DNA from: UBA4971 sp900019985
GTDB lineage: Bacteria; Bacillota; SHA-98; UBA4971
Assembly: GCA_050949175.1 (NCBI GenBank)
Contig: JBMNFG010000011.1
Location: forward strand, 124,001-188,000
Direction of reading: 5' to 3'
DNA length: 64,000 nucleotides
Under the pieces are notes generated by a model. The model did not search any database and was not told the origin of the DNA. It saw only the letters and a program-made list of their open reading frames with translations. Below, piece by piece: positions 49,598 to 58,685 of this stretch. The position numbers and the translations under genes are program-made. The first letter of the stretch is position 1; each line of letters starts with the position of its first letter.

Positions 49598-49626
49598 CAA
49601 ATAATGGCGGAAATCTCATCCGCCAT
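49595..49626 (-). terminator. Intrinsic terminator of the ogt transcript
   Basis: ATGGCGGA/TCCGCCAT (49604-49626) with a 7-nt loop, followed on the minus strand by TATTTGTGTT. It ends the ogt transcript immediately before the ctsR promoter. Confidence 0.7.
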
Positions 49627-49705
49627 CTCAGTCAAAATATCCTCTATTATCTTAATATGGTTTCGTTTCCTGTCGATACCTTTAGTTATCGCTACATTAC
49701 TTCAT

Positions 49706-50242
49706 TTAGTGAAGCAATCCTCGCTCATGCGATAGGAGCCATTGTTTAATACGTAATCCGTCAGGCAGTCCGCCGCTGAATCCTACAAGCCTTCCGTCAC
49801 TGCCTATTACCCGGTGACATGGGACAATTATCGGGACAGGGTTAGAGGCAAGAGCCCTACCTACGGCCCTTGCGGCAGTTGGCATGCCGATAGCCTGGGC
49901 TACCTCGCCATAGCTTGCAGTGGCCCCAAACGGAATTCTCGCAACTTCACTGAGGACAGCCTTGGAAAACTCGCTCACAGCCAAGGCTACTTTGCATGTA
50001 AAATCCCTACGCGCTCCCCTGAAGTACTCGTCAAGTTCAAGGTGAAACTCGGCATTATGCTTTTCCCCTGGGATCAGCTTGGCAGCGGGAAACTTCCTCA
50101 ACACCCACTCAAGAGCCTCATCTTCTTCTCCGTCAAATGCTATCCTGACGAGTCCAAACTCAGCCGCAGCTAACCACAGCGTTCCCACAGGAGATGCGTA
50201 CTGGGATATATAAACCTTCCGTGTTTCAGGCAACTCAAACAT
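49706..50242 (-). CDS. ogt: Methylated-DNA-protein-cysteine methyltransferase
   Basis: This suicide repair protein removes alkyl groups from O6-alkylguanine. The 178-residue product has the active-site PCHRVIG (Cys142), the DNA-binding helix-turn-helix (FGATASYGEVAQAIGMPTAA) and the arginine finger RAVGRALASNP. The N-terminal ribonuclease-like domain is present. The ATG at 50242 follows a GTG codon; AGGGGGA serves either. It starts 15 nt after the upstream UPF0104 gene stop. Confidence 0.93.
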   Translation of the reverse strand: MFELPETRKVYISQYASPVGTLWLAAAEFGLVRIAFDGEEDEALEWVLRKFPAAKLIPGEKHNAEFHLELDEYFRGARRDFTCKVALAVSEFSKAVLSEVARIPFGATASYGEVAQAIGMPTAARAVGRALASNPVPIIVPCHRVIGSDGRLVGFSGGLPDGLRIKQWLLSHERGLLH

Positions 50243-50257
50243 CACAGAGACATCCCC

Positions 50258-51313
50258 CTAATCCTCGCTTCCATCTGCTGACCTTCCCTTGGAATAGGTC
50301 AAGAGCAGCGTGATCCCTCCCACAACCAGGGTCAGATAGTAAGTCACACTTCGCCACAGAACTACAAATATACCTAACAGGGGAAACGGTACCACAGAAC
50401 CGAACAGAGCTGCCAGCCCCAGTTCCGCTGCACCGCTCGAGCCGGGAGTAGGAGCGTAAGCCGCTGCCAAATAGAATATACCTGCAATCGCCATAGTCTC
50501 TGCAAAAGGAGGAGCAATACCAAGGCCTTGAAGGATCAAGACCGGAATATAAAAAGCAATAGCCCATGCAACAAGGCTCAAAAGAGAAATCAGAATAAGG
50601 ACAGACCGCTGTTCTCGAAGGAATGTGGACAAAGCTGAACGGAAGTCAGATACACCTTTCTCAACGTGCTCCATCACAGTGGTTGCAGTGGATTTCGAAA
50701 TAAACCGCGCCATAAGTCGATTGTTCAAAACTTTGTCCATGATTATCCTTATATATTCGGGGTAAACGGCAAAAAACAAAAGAAGCCCGAAAAAGAAGAT
50801 GTAGACGGAAAGCCCTATGAATAAAGCTGTCTCCAGGCCTTTAGGAAGCGTCCAAGTCCGTCTCCTTACCAAATACCAGGTGGGGATCAAAAGCACCAAG
50901 ACCAGCCTGGCCACAGCACTTATAAGGCTTTTCAAAGCGACTATCGCCGTGGATTCGCCCGGATTGAAGCCGTGTTTATGAAGGAGGTACACCTGTAGAG
51001 GCTCTCCTCCGGTATCAAATGGCGTGACACAGGCAGCAAACGCACCTGCAAGAGTAATCCTGAGGGCGGTGAAGAACCCGATCCCCCCACCGAGTGTGGA
51101 GGCAAGAACCTTAATGCGAACTGCATCAAGAATCCATCCGGCCCCCACGAGGATTCCGGCAAGCGCCAACTGAGACAAGTCGAGCCGTAACAGACTGAGC
51201 CGAGTCTCGCCTCTCGCTGTAACCTGCAATATGATGAAAGCTGCAAAAGTGCTGAGAATAATCGCACCCGCGGTTCCTTTCGCGAACCTTCTCATATTGT
51301 TCGGCTCTTTCAT
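50258..51313 (-). CDS. UPF0104 / LPG-synthase-TM-type integral membrane protein
   Basis: A 351-residue protein with about eight hydrophobic helices. It belongs to the family of the flippase-like transmembrane region of MprF and AglD (lysylphosphatidylglycerol synthase TM region). Recognisable parts are TLAGAFAACVTPFDTGGEPL, with the conserved TPxxxGGEP, and AAAYAPTPGSSGAAELGLAA, with the conserved PTPGGxGxxE-like motif. It has no aminoacyl-transferase domain, so it is not a complete MprF. It probably acts in lipid or glycolipid translocation; the substrate is unknown. The ATG at 51313 follows GCGGAG; in-frame starts at 51337 or 51295 are alternatives. Confidence 0.8.
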   Translation of the reverse strand: MKEPNNMRRFAKGTAGAIILSTFAAFIILQVTARGETRLSLLRLDLSQLALAGILVGAGWILDAVRIKVLASTLGGGIGFFTALRITLAGAFAACVTPFDTGGEPLQVYLLHKHGFNPGESTAIVALKSLISAVARLVLVLLIPTWYLVRRRTWTLPKGLETALFIGLSVYIFFFGLLLFFAVYPEYIRIIMDKVLNNRLMARFISKSTATTVMEHVEKGVSDFRSALSTFLREQRSVLILISLLSLVAWAIAFYIPVLILQGLGIAPPFAETMAIAGIFYLAAAYAPTPGSSGAAELGLAALFGSVVPFPLLGIFVVLWRSVTYYLTLVVGGITLLLTYSKGRSADGSED

Positions 51314-51427
51314 ATTGCTCCGCCCCTCATCCCCCACAACAAACGCCTACCTTATGAGGCCTGCATCGCAAATCCTCCCCCGAGAGGGTTAAGGCTGCCG
51401 CTTTACAAAACGACTTTACGGACCTAC

Positions 51428-52741
51428 TCAGCCCGATGCTCTGACGTTATCTGCAAAAGCGGATTTAACCACCAGCTGTCTGAATTCCTCATTATTCTTG
51501 GTATGACGAAGCCGTTCAATGATGAGCTCGGTCATTTCGTGAGTACCCAGATTCGCCATAGCCCGGCGCAACAGGTACATCATATCCAATTCCTCTTCAG
51601 TAAGGAGAAGCTCTTCCTTGCGTGTTCCTGATTTATTTATATCGATTGCAGGGAAAATCCGCTTTTCAGCGAGTTTCCGCTCAAGGAACAGTTCCATGTT
51701 GCCTGTGCCCTTGAATTCCTCATAAATAACATCATCCATGCGGCTGCCCGTTTCAACCAGGGCTGTTGCGATGATGGTGAGGCTTCCGCCTTCTTCAATG
51801 TTTCGCGCTGCCCCAAAGAATTTCTTGGGACTCCTGAGCGCATTCGGATCCAACCCGCCTGACAAAGTCCGTCCGCTGGGGGGTTCCACGAGGTTATACG
51901 CTCTGGCGAGCCTGGTGATGCTGTCCATGAGAATTACAACGTCTTTTCCGTGTTCAACCTGGCGTTTTGCACGTTCCATGACCATCTCAGCGACTCTTAT
52001 GTGGTTCTCAGGAGGAAGGTCAAAGGTAGAACTCATTACAAGGCCGTTTACAGAACGCTCCATATCAGTTACTTCTTCAGGACGCTCATCAACGAGCAAG
52101 ACCATGAGGATAACTTCAGGATGGTTAGTAGTGATGGAATTCGCAAGCTTCTTAAGGACAGTGGTCTTTCCTGCCTTAGGAGGCGAGACAATAAGGCCTC
52201 TCTGTCCCTTTCCGAGAGGGGCCACCAGATCGATCATCCTCGTGGTGATGTCTTTTGGGTTAGCTTCCAAGCGCAACCTTTCATTGGGGTATATGGGAGT
52301 AAGGTCCTCGAAAAACAGTCTTCTTGTGGCAGAATCAGGGTCAACGCCGTTTACAGCCTCCACCCTGAGGAGAGCGAAATACTTCTCATTATCCTTCGGA
52401 GGCCTTATCTGGCCGGATATGTCATCTCCGGTACGGAGGGCGAACCTTCTTATTTGTGAAGGCGAGACATAAATATCGTCAGGGCTGGGATTCAAACCCG
52501 CAACCCTAAGAAAACCGAAACCTTCGGTCATTATCTCTAATATGCCGGCACCAAAAAGCAGGCCCTCTTTCTCTGCCCGAACCTTCAGTATCTCAAAGAC
52601 CAATTCTTTTTTTCTTAGCTTTGAAACCCCGGCGATTCCCAATTTCCGTGCGACCTCGTACAGCTCTTGGACTGTCATGGCCTCGAGGTCGCCGAGATTC
52701 ATTACAGGATCATCGTTATGGTTTTGATCGTTTCGCGCCAT
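51428..52741 (-). CDS. rho: Transcription termination factor Rho
   Basis: Rho is the hexameric RNA helicase that ends transcription. The 437-residue product has an N-terminal helical domain (MTVQELYEVARKLGIAGVSK), the OB-fold RNA-binding domain (GILEIMTEGFGFLRVAG) and the RecA-like motor with GLIVSPPKAGKTTVLKKLA (Walker A), LMVLLVDERPEEVTDM and the Q-loop MERAKRQVEHGKDVVILMDS. The length is normal for Firmicutes. The bicyclomycin-site residues look wild-type. It is followed by the UPF0104 gene after 114 nt. Confidence 0.97.
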   Translation of the reverse strand: MARNDQNHNDDPVMNLGDLEAMTVQELYEVARKLGIAGVSKLRKKELVFEILKVRAEKEGLLFGAGILEIMTEGFGFLRVAGLNPSPDDIYVSPSQIRRFALRTGDDISGQIRPPKDNEKYFALLRVEAVNGVDPDSATRRLFFEDLTPIYPNERLRLEANPKDITTRMIDLVAPLGKGQRGLIVSPPKAGKTTVLKKLANSITTNHPEVILMVLLVDERPEEVTDMERSVNGLVMSSTFDLPPENHIRVAEMVMERAKRQVEHGKDVVILMDSITRLARAYNLVEPPSGRTLSGGLDPNALRSPKKFFGAARNIEEGGSLTIIATALVETGSRMDDVIYEEFKGTGNMELFLERKLAEKRIFPAIDINKSGTRKEELLLTEEELDMMYLLRRAMANLGTHEMTELIIERLRHTKNNEEFRQLVVKSAFADNVRASG

Positions 52742-53089
52742 CTATATATCATTCCTTTTCACATAGTCTCTAGCACTTCTTACAACATGCTGAATCAACA
52801 GAAAACACGCGGTATAACATTACCGCATGGACGAATAAGCACCTTTACGTCTAAAACACTTTATTCTTCAGTAGTTGCCAGGGAAACTTCATTAGAATTG
52901 AAAAGCACCTCTTGAACTTATGACAACAGCGGACAAACAGATATCATCAGCTGAAGACTACAACACTGAGATATAAAGACAGCGTGGGATGACAGGCTGA
53001 CTAGGCTTACATTTCGTCATCCAAACTTCGATTCCTTCAAAAAGTTTAAAACCACCCAATAAAAGTCACGAATATTATATCCCTTAGGC
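52742..53089 (-). other. rho-pyrG intergenic region, only a weak hairpin seen
   Basis: This 348-nt gap contains no gene. GGATGAC/GTCATCC (52987-53022) could form a 7-bp stem with a long loop after pyrG, but it lacks a U-run. The remainder is presumably the leader and promoter of rho. No PyrR-type or rho-specific leader was recognised. Confidence 0.35.
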
Positions 53090-54709
53090 CTACTGATTAA
53101 ACCCTGCACAATCCAGGATCGCCTTTAAGAATCCGGAGAATAGCGGGTGAGGACGGTTGGGCCTTGACTTAAACTCAGGATGATACTGAGTTCCCAGGAA
53201 CCACGGATGGTCTTTAAGTTCCATGATTTCAATATGACGTCCGTCGAGGGATGTACCTGACACTATCAAACCTTTCGCTTCCAGCATATCTTTGTATTCA
53301 GCATTGACTTCATATCTATGTCTATGCCGCTCATAGATAACATCTGTTTGGTACGCAGCCTTTGCAAGAGAACCGTCAGAGACTCTACACGGCAGAGCGC
53401 CCAGCCTCATCGTTCCGCCAAGCTCCGTAACTCCTTCCTGGCCCGGAAGACACTTGACTACCGGATGAGGTGTGTTTGGATCGCACTCTGTGGTATGTGC
53501 ATCGGAAAGCCCCAATACTGACCTGGCATATTCTACAACAGCACATTGGAGCCCAAGACAGAGTCCGAAGAACGGTATCTTGTTCTCTCTGGCATAACGT
53601 GCAGCGAGGATCTTACCCTCAACCCCTCTGCATCCGAACCCTCCGGGAACAATAATACCTTGGATTCCGCTGAAGACCTTGTCCAAGTCATCAACATCCT
53701 CCAGCTGCTCAGAATCGACCCATGAGACTTCTACCTGCGCCTCCAAGGCGATTCCTGCATGCCTTAAAGCTTCGACAGCACTCAAGTATGCATCAGGCAA
53801 AGACACATACTTTCCTACAATAGCCACCCGGACAATGCGCTTGGGGTTGAGCAGCCCGGAAACCATGGCTTTCCAGTCGGAAAGGTCTTTCTCTCCTGCC
53901 ACCTCCTGGAGGCCCAATCGTTCGATCACAATATCATCCAAGCCTTCAGCCTCAAAAGCCAAAGGCACTTCGTACATAGTCTCCGCATCCAGGTTCGGTA
54001 TTACCGCTCGCTCATCTATGTCGCAAAAGAGTGCAATCTTCGCTTTGATATCATCGGACAACGGGTACTCGGAGCGTGCCACAATCACATCAGGCTGTAT
54101 TCCGATGCTCCTCAATTCCTTGACACTATGCTGTGTAGGTTTAGTCTTCAGCTCTCCTGCAGCTCTGAGATACGGAACCAAAGTCACGTGGATGTACATG
54201 GCACTGTCCCGTCCCAGATCACTACGAAGCTGCCTGATGGCCTCAAGGAAAGGAAGGCTCTCAATGTCGCCGACTGTCCCTCCGACTTCAACGAGGACAA
54301 CATCGACATCGGATTCTTCTCCGATTTGGGTAATCCGCGATTTGATCTCGTTTGTGACATGGGGAATGACTTGAACAGTTCCGCCCTGGAAGCCACCCTT
54401 TCGTTCTCGATTGATGATGGACCAGTATATCATGCCTGTGGTAATGTCATTGCCTCTTCCGAGGTCTATATCGATAAACCTCTCATAATGACCGAGGTCC
54501 AGATCTGTCTCAGCGCCGTCCTCTGTAACGAACACTTCTCCATGTTGATACGGGCTCATTGTGCCAGGATCTACATTGATGTAAGGATCAAGCTTCACTG
54601 CAGTGACCCTAAGGCCTCTGCTTTTCAAAAGCCTGCCTATGGATGCAGCAGTAACGCCTTTCCCTAATCCTGAGACAACTCCGCCTGTCACAAATACGTA
54701 CTTTGCCAA
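53090..54709 (-). CDS. pyrG: CTP synthase
   Basis: CTP synthase aminates UTP with glutamine and ATP. The 539-residue product starts MAKYVFVTGGVVSGLGKGVT (P-loop of the amidoligase domain). It includes KLDPYINVDPGTMSPYQHGE and the class-I glutaminase domain with PGGFGCRGVEGK and FFGLCLGLQCAVVEYARS (catalytic Cys); the catalytic His-Pro-Glu is in TQYHPEFKSRP. The length is normal. It lies 80 nt downstream of the metallo-hydrolase gene. Confidence 0.97.
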   Translation of the reverse strand: MAKYVFVTGGVVSGLGKGVTAASIGRLLKSRGLRVTAVKLDPYINVDPGTMSPYQHGEVFVTEDGAETDLDLGHYERFIDIDLGRGNDITTGMIYWSIINRERKGGFQGGTVQVIPHVTNEIKSRITQIGEESDVDVVLVEVGGTVGDIESLPFLEAIRQLRSDLGRDSAMYIHVTLVPYLRAAGELKTKPTQHSVKELRSIGIQPDVIVARSEYPLSDDIKAKIALFCDIDERAVIPNLDAETMYEVPLAFEAEGLDDIVIERLGLQEVAGEKDLSDWKAMVSGLLNPKRIVRVAIVGKYVSLPDAYLSAVEALRHAGIALEAQVEVSWVDSEQLEDVDDLDKVFSGIQGIIVPGGFGCRGVEGKILAARYARENKIPFFGLCLGLQCAVVEYARSVLGLSDAHTTECDPNTPHPVVKCLPGQEGVTELGGTMRLGALPCRVSDGSLAKAAYQTDVIYERHRHRYEVNAEYKDMLEAKGLIVSGTSLDGRHIEIMELKDHPWFLGTQYHPEFKSRPNRPHPLFSGFLKAILDCAGFNQ

Positions 54710-54789
54710 GGCTTCCTTTCCCTCCTGCTACAATTACAGCCACTAATTTCAGCAAGTTACTCCTTGAACCGATAGATGACCTAGACTGC

Positions 54790-55440
54790 TTACGGCCTCA
54801 ACACATATATCGTAGTCTCTTCAGGCAGCTCATTCGGAGTTAACTCAAGTCTATTGCTTTCCACCCTCACCACATTATCAAAACCTCTAACAAATTCTTC
54901 TTCTGTTGCAATAGGCCAATCACGAACAACCTCTGTCTTAAAATGCATAGGTATTACTACTTCTGGGCCAGTGGCTGCAACAAGCCTCTTAGCACCCGCT
55001 GCATCAATCGTATAATGCCCTCCGCAAGGCACAAGAAGGATATCCACAGGCATTATTGCATCCAGTTGTGAAGGTGAAAGATCATGCCCGATATCACCCA
55101 TATGGACTATTCTCACACCATCGACTTCAATGACGAATATCTGGTTCTTGCCGCGCTTCCTGCCGTCCTCTTCATCATGCCGTGTCTCAAAAGAAGAGAC
55201 CTTGACCTTTTCATCTTCGTATTCTCCCTGGCCTTTCAGGACCACCGGGTTCCCCTTTGCCACAGAAACGTTGTTATGATCAAAATGGTCGTGGCTGGAT
55301 GTAACGATATCGCAAGATACATCAGGAAGTGGATAACCGACACTCTCATCAAAGGGATCAGTAAGTATCTTCACTCCGGATGCCGAAGATATCAGGAAAC
55401 ATGCATGGCCAAACCACTCAATCTGAAGCTTCGCCGCCAT
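54790..55440 (-). CDS. Metallo-beta-lactamase-fold hydrolase (UPF0173-like)
   Basis: A 216-residue protein of the metallo-beta-lactamase superfamily. The metal motif HDHFDH (about residues 50-55) follows SCDIVTSS, and later ligands appear in IVHMGDIGHDLS and VVIPMHFKTEV. The start MAAKLQIEWFGHACFLISSA is typical of UPF0173/UlaG-like hydrolases. The substrate is unknown. It sits between argS and pyrG with gaps of 68 and 80 nt and is probably cotranscribed with argS. Confidence 0.85.
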   Translation of the reverse strand: MAAKLQIEWFGHACFLISSASGVKILTDPFDESVGYPLPDVSCDIVTSSHDHFDHNNVSVAKGNPVVLKGQGEYEDEKVKVSSFETRHDEEDGRKRGKNQIFVIEVDGVRIVHMGDIGHDLSPSQLDAIMPVDILLVPCGGHYTIDAAGAKRLVAATGPEVVIPMHFKTEVVRDWPIATEEEFVRGFDNVVRVESNRLELTPNELPEETTIYVLRP

Positions 55441-55508
55441 TTTACCCTTCTCCTTCCGTATTATCAGTCATACCAAAGAGCCGGAGGAAAAATCAAAGGA
55501 GCAGGTTT

Positions 55509-57206
55509 TCACATCTCATGCGGAGCAAATATGCCAAGGAGGCCAAGGACATTGGCGAGCACTGTTCTGACAGCCTCGGACAACGCAAGTCTCGCCATTG
55601 TCAAATCAGGATCTTCGTTGATTACCCTATAGCTATTGTAGAACGAATGGAAAAGACCTGCAAGATCCAATGCATAGCCGGCTAGCCGGTTCGGTGCGCG
55701 CTCCTCGGCACTTATTACCACCTCGTCAGGATAGGTTGCAAGCTTCCGTATAATATCAAGCTCAGCATCTTCGGTAAGCTTAGACAGATCAACCTCACTT
55801 AAGTTCGAAAGCTCTATGCCTCGCTCCTCTGCCTGCCTGAAGATGCTGCATATTCTGGCGTGGGCATACTGAATGTAATAGACAGGGTTTGCCTGCGACT
55901 CTTCTTTCGCCAGGGCAAGATCGAACTCCAGGTGGCTTTCGATATTTCTCATCAACAAGAAGTACCGGGCAGCGTCTTTCCCCACTTCGTCTATGAGGTC
56001 ATCCATAGTCACGAATTCCCCGGCACGTTTTGACATTTTTACACGTTCGCCTGAAGACATAAGAGATAGGAATTGCAAAAGCAAGACTTCCAAACTGCTG
56101 CCGGGATGCCCCAACGCCTGTAAGCCGGCACGGGTAGGTACAACATGACCATGATGGTCAGGGCCCCATATATCAATCAATAGGTCAAATCCTCTATCAA
56201 GCTTATTCTTGTGATAGGCTATATCTCCTGCAAGATATGTATAATTTCCGTCGCTTTTAACAAGGACCCTGTCTTTCTCATCGCCGAATTCTGTGGTACG
56301 CAGCCAGAGAGCGCCCTCTGCCTCGTATACCATGCCTCTCTCTTGCAAAGTGTCAATAACCCATGAGACCGCGCCTGAATCTACAAGCTGCCTCTCGCTG
56401 AACCATACGTCAAACTCTACTCCGAACCGGGAAAGGGAAGCTTTCTGATCCTGAAGCATATGAGAAAGTGCAAAATCCTTGAAGAACTCAGCTCTCTCCT
56501 CAGCTCCCATAGATTCAAGCTCTTTTCCGTGTTTCTCCACGGCCAAGCGGGCTATGTCAACTATGTAAGAACCCTGATATCCCCACTCAGGGAATTCAAT
56601 GTCTTCGCCTTTTAACTCAAGATATCGCAATTCACAGGAAGCACCGAGGACATTGATCTGCCCTCCCGCATCATTAATGTAATACTCAGTGGAAACATCA
56701 TAACCTGCAGCCTTTAGGATATTTGCTAGACTTCCGCCTACCGCTGCTGCTCTGGCATTTACTACATTCATAGGACCTGTAGGGTTTGCACTGACAAATT
56801 CCAGGAGGATTCGCCTGCCTCCTCCTGTTGTTGACATGCCGTATAGAGAGCCTGCTTTGATAATGGCTTTGACAGCGTCTTCGAGCCAGCGGCGGCTGAG
56901 AAAGAAGTTGATAAACCCGGGGCCTGCCACTTCAACACGTTGAATATAATCTCGTTTATCTTCCTTTATCTCCAGATTTGCTACTATCGCGTCAGCGATT
57001 TCCCTCGGTTTTCTCCCTACCTTACTTGCCAAGGCAAGTGCAACAGGTGTTGCGAAATCACCGTGGGCCTTGTTACGCGTATACTCCACAGCGATGTCTT
57101 TATCATCAAAATCCCGAAGTTCATTAAGAATCCCTGAGCTTACCAGCGCGGCATTAACCTTGCTTCGGATTTTGCATCTTATATCATCAACAACGTTGTA
57201 GTACAA
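55509..57206 (-). CDS. argS: Arginyl-tRNA synthetase
   Basis: ArgRS charges tRNA-Arg and needs the tRNA for amino-acid activation. The 565-residue product starts (TTG) LYYNVVDDIRCKIRSKVNAA, with the N-terminal additional domain (EYTRNKAHGDFATPVALALA) and a C-terminal anticodon domain of the DALR type (YIQYAHARICSIFRQAEERG). VKMSKRAGEFVT is the second class-I motif. The first motif is FVSANPTGPMNVVNARAAAV: NVVN (147-150) stands where most ArgRS have HVGH or HIGH. Similar divergent motifs exist in some clostridial ArgRS. AGGAGGG lies 7 nt before the TTG at 57206. Confidence 0.94.
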   Translation of the reverse strand: MYYNVVDDIRCKIRSKVNAALVSSGILNELRDFDDKDIAVEYTRNKAHGDFATPVALALASKVGRKPREIADAIVANLEIKEDKRDYIQRVEVAGPGFINFFLSRRWLEDAVKAIIKAGSLYGMSTTGGGRRILLEFVSANPTGPMNVVNARAAAVGGSLANILKAAGYDVSTEYYINDAGGQINVLGASCELRYLELKGEDIEFPEWGYQGSYIVDIARLAVEKHGKELESMGAEERAEFFKDFALSHMLQDQKASLSRFGVEFDVWFSERQLVDSGAVSWVIDTLQERGMVYEAEGALWLRTTEFGDEKDRVLVKSDGNYTYLAGDIAYHKNKLDRGFDLLIDIWGPDHHGHVVPTRAGLQALGHPGSSLEVLLLQFLSLMSSGERVKMSKRAGEFVTMDDLIDEVGKDAARYFLLMRNIESHLEFDLALAKEESQANPVYYIQYAHARICSIFRQAEERGIELSNLSEVDLSKLTEDAELDIIRKLATYPDEVVISAEERAPNRLAGYALDLAGLFHSFYNSYRVINEDPDLTMARLALSEAVRTVLANVLGLLGIFAPHEM

Positions 57207-57264
57207 CCCTGTTCCCTCCTGCTGACCTGTACACAATACTTAAGCCACCGAATCCATGCCTCTT

Positions 57265-57273
57265 ATTATAGCA
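57265..57273 (-). promoter_or_regulatory. Extended -10 promoter candidate for argS
   Basis: TGCTATAAT on the minus strand (57265-57273) is a perfect extended -10 box. It coincides with the stop codon of the M16 protease gene and lies about 60 nt before argS. No good -35 box. Confidence 0.45.
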
Positions 57274-58540
57274 TAGATGAGTCTACTACTCGCATCATCT
57301 CATCTTCCCCTCGGAACGGGCCAACTGCTGCTAAACTCAGCTTTTCCCTGATGAACAAGTCCATTGCAACACTCTGAATGTCGTCCTCTGTAACGGATTC
57401 AATCTTCTCAAGGACCTCCTCAACAGGGATTATCTTCCCTGACAGCGTCATATGTCCTCCGTGCCTCAGAGCCAGGCTCAGGGTGTCTTCCAACCGCAGC
57501 GAAAGGCTGCCTTTGTAGAAATCCTTTGCCATTCGGAGCTCGTCCTTTCTTACAGGCGTTTCCCTGAGTTTCGCCAATTGCCCGAGAATCACTTCAATCG
57601 TGTCCTCTCCCCTCTCAGGGTCAACACCTGCATAGATGCGTAGCACCCCGGTATCCTGGTGAGGCGAGTACTGAGATCCTACTGAATACGCAAGCCCTCT
57701 CTTCACCCGAACCTCCTGAAACAATCTGGAACTCATCCCCTGGCCCAAGACAACATCAAGCAGCTCAAGGGCATAACGTTTCGGATGAAGCCGGGGATAT
57801 CCGGGGAAGCCCAGTACGATATTGGCTTGCTTGGTGTCGCGCGTCTCCACCGCAACCCGCGGGCCTTCTTCTCCGGTGTCAGCAGGCACGAAAGTCTTCG
57901 CATCCAGACTCTCCCTTGTCTCAAAGAACTCGGCAACAACGCGGCTTACCTCTTCCTTTGATACATTGCCTGCAACAGAAACCACGATATTTCCAGGGTG
58001 ATAGAAAGATCGGAAGTAATCGAGAATTGCCTCTTTGGACATGGAGACAATTGAATCAAGGGTTCCTGCGATACTCATTCCCATGGGTTGGCCCGGCCAT
58101 ATAAGGTCATCCAGCATTTCGTGAACCCATGAGTCAGGCCTGTCTCTCACCATTTTAATCTCTTCAATAATGACTCCTCGTTCTCTCTCTATTGATTCAT
58201 CTAAGAACAGAGAATTCAGTATGATGTCTGCCAGGACGTCTATACCCAGCAAAAACTCGCTTGCAGGCACTTTTACCAGAAAGCATGTGGCTTCCTTATC
58301 AGTGAAACCGTTGATGGATCCTCCGACTCCCTCTATTGCCTGGGATATTTTGAGATTGTCCTCTCTTTTCTTAGTACCTTTGAACAAGAGATGTTCAATA
58401 AAATGCGAAACTCCGCTTATCTCAGGTGTTTCGTACCTCGCGCCTGCACTGACCCAGATAGTACAAGATGCAGATCTCATCTGAGGCATTTCATAGGTTA
58501 CGATTCGCAGCCCGTTTTTCAGAGTCTCTATGGAAAGCAT
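57266..58540 (-). CDS. M16-family zinc peptidase (pitrilysin/processing-peptidase type)
   Basis: A 424-residue single-chain M16B peptidase similar to Bacillus MlpA/YmxG. The inverted zinc motif HxxEH is present (SHFIEHLLFKGT, H46-E49-H50), and the distal glutamate lies in the helix RERGVIIEEIKMVRD. The second inactive half begins about residue 210 with the characteristic R/Y motif (VKRGLAYSVGSQYSPHQDTG). The ATG at 58540 follows GTG; GAGGTG is 7 nt before it. It starts about 30 nt beyond the V-ATPase terminator. Substrate unknown. Confidence 0.9.
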   Translation of the reverse strand: MLSIETLKNGLRIVTYEMPQMRSASCTIWVSAGARYETPEISGVSHFIEHLLFKGTKKREDNLKISQAIEGVGGSINGFTDKEATCFLVKVPASEFLLGIDVLADIILNSLFLDESIERERGVIIEEIKMVRDRPDSWVHEMLDDLIWPGQPMGMSIAGTLDSIVSMSKEAILDYFRSFYHPGNIVVSVAGNVSKEEVSRVVAEFFETRESLDAKTFVPADTGEEGPRVAVETRDTKQANIVLGFPGYPRLHPKRYALELLDVVLGQGMSSRLFQEVRVKRGLAYSVGSQYSPHQDTGVLRIYAGVDPERGEDTIEVILGQLAKLRETPVRKDELRMAKDFYKGSLSLRLEDTLSLALRHGGHMTLSGKIIPVEEVLEKIESVTEDDIQSVAMDLFIREKLSLAAVGPFRGEDEMMRVVDSSML

Positions 58541-58570
58541 CACATATCACCTCTGGATTAGCTTCTCCGA

Positions 58571-58628
58571 TTTTCAAAAGAGAAACGCCCCCTATTGTTT
58601 TACGCCCAATCTTCAAATATAGGGGGCG
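58571..58628 (-). terminator. Intrinsic terminator of the V-type ATPase operon
   Basis: CGCCCCCTAT (58619-58628 on the complement) pairs perfectly with ATAGGGGGCG (58586-58595) over 10 bp with a 23-nt loop; the minus strand continues TTTCTCTTTT. It lies 58 nt after atpD. Confidence 0.85.
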
Positions 58629-58685
58629 AACTTCGTGTTTTGCTTCGGATGATGCCTGACAATTCCAAGCCCCGCTTGAACCTTG

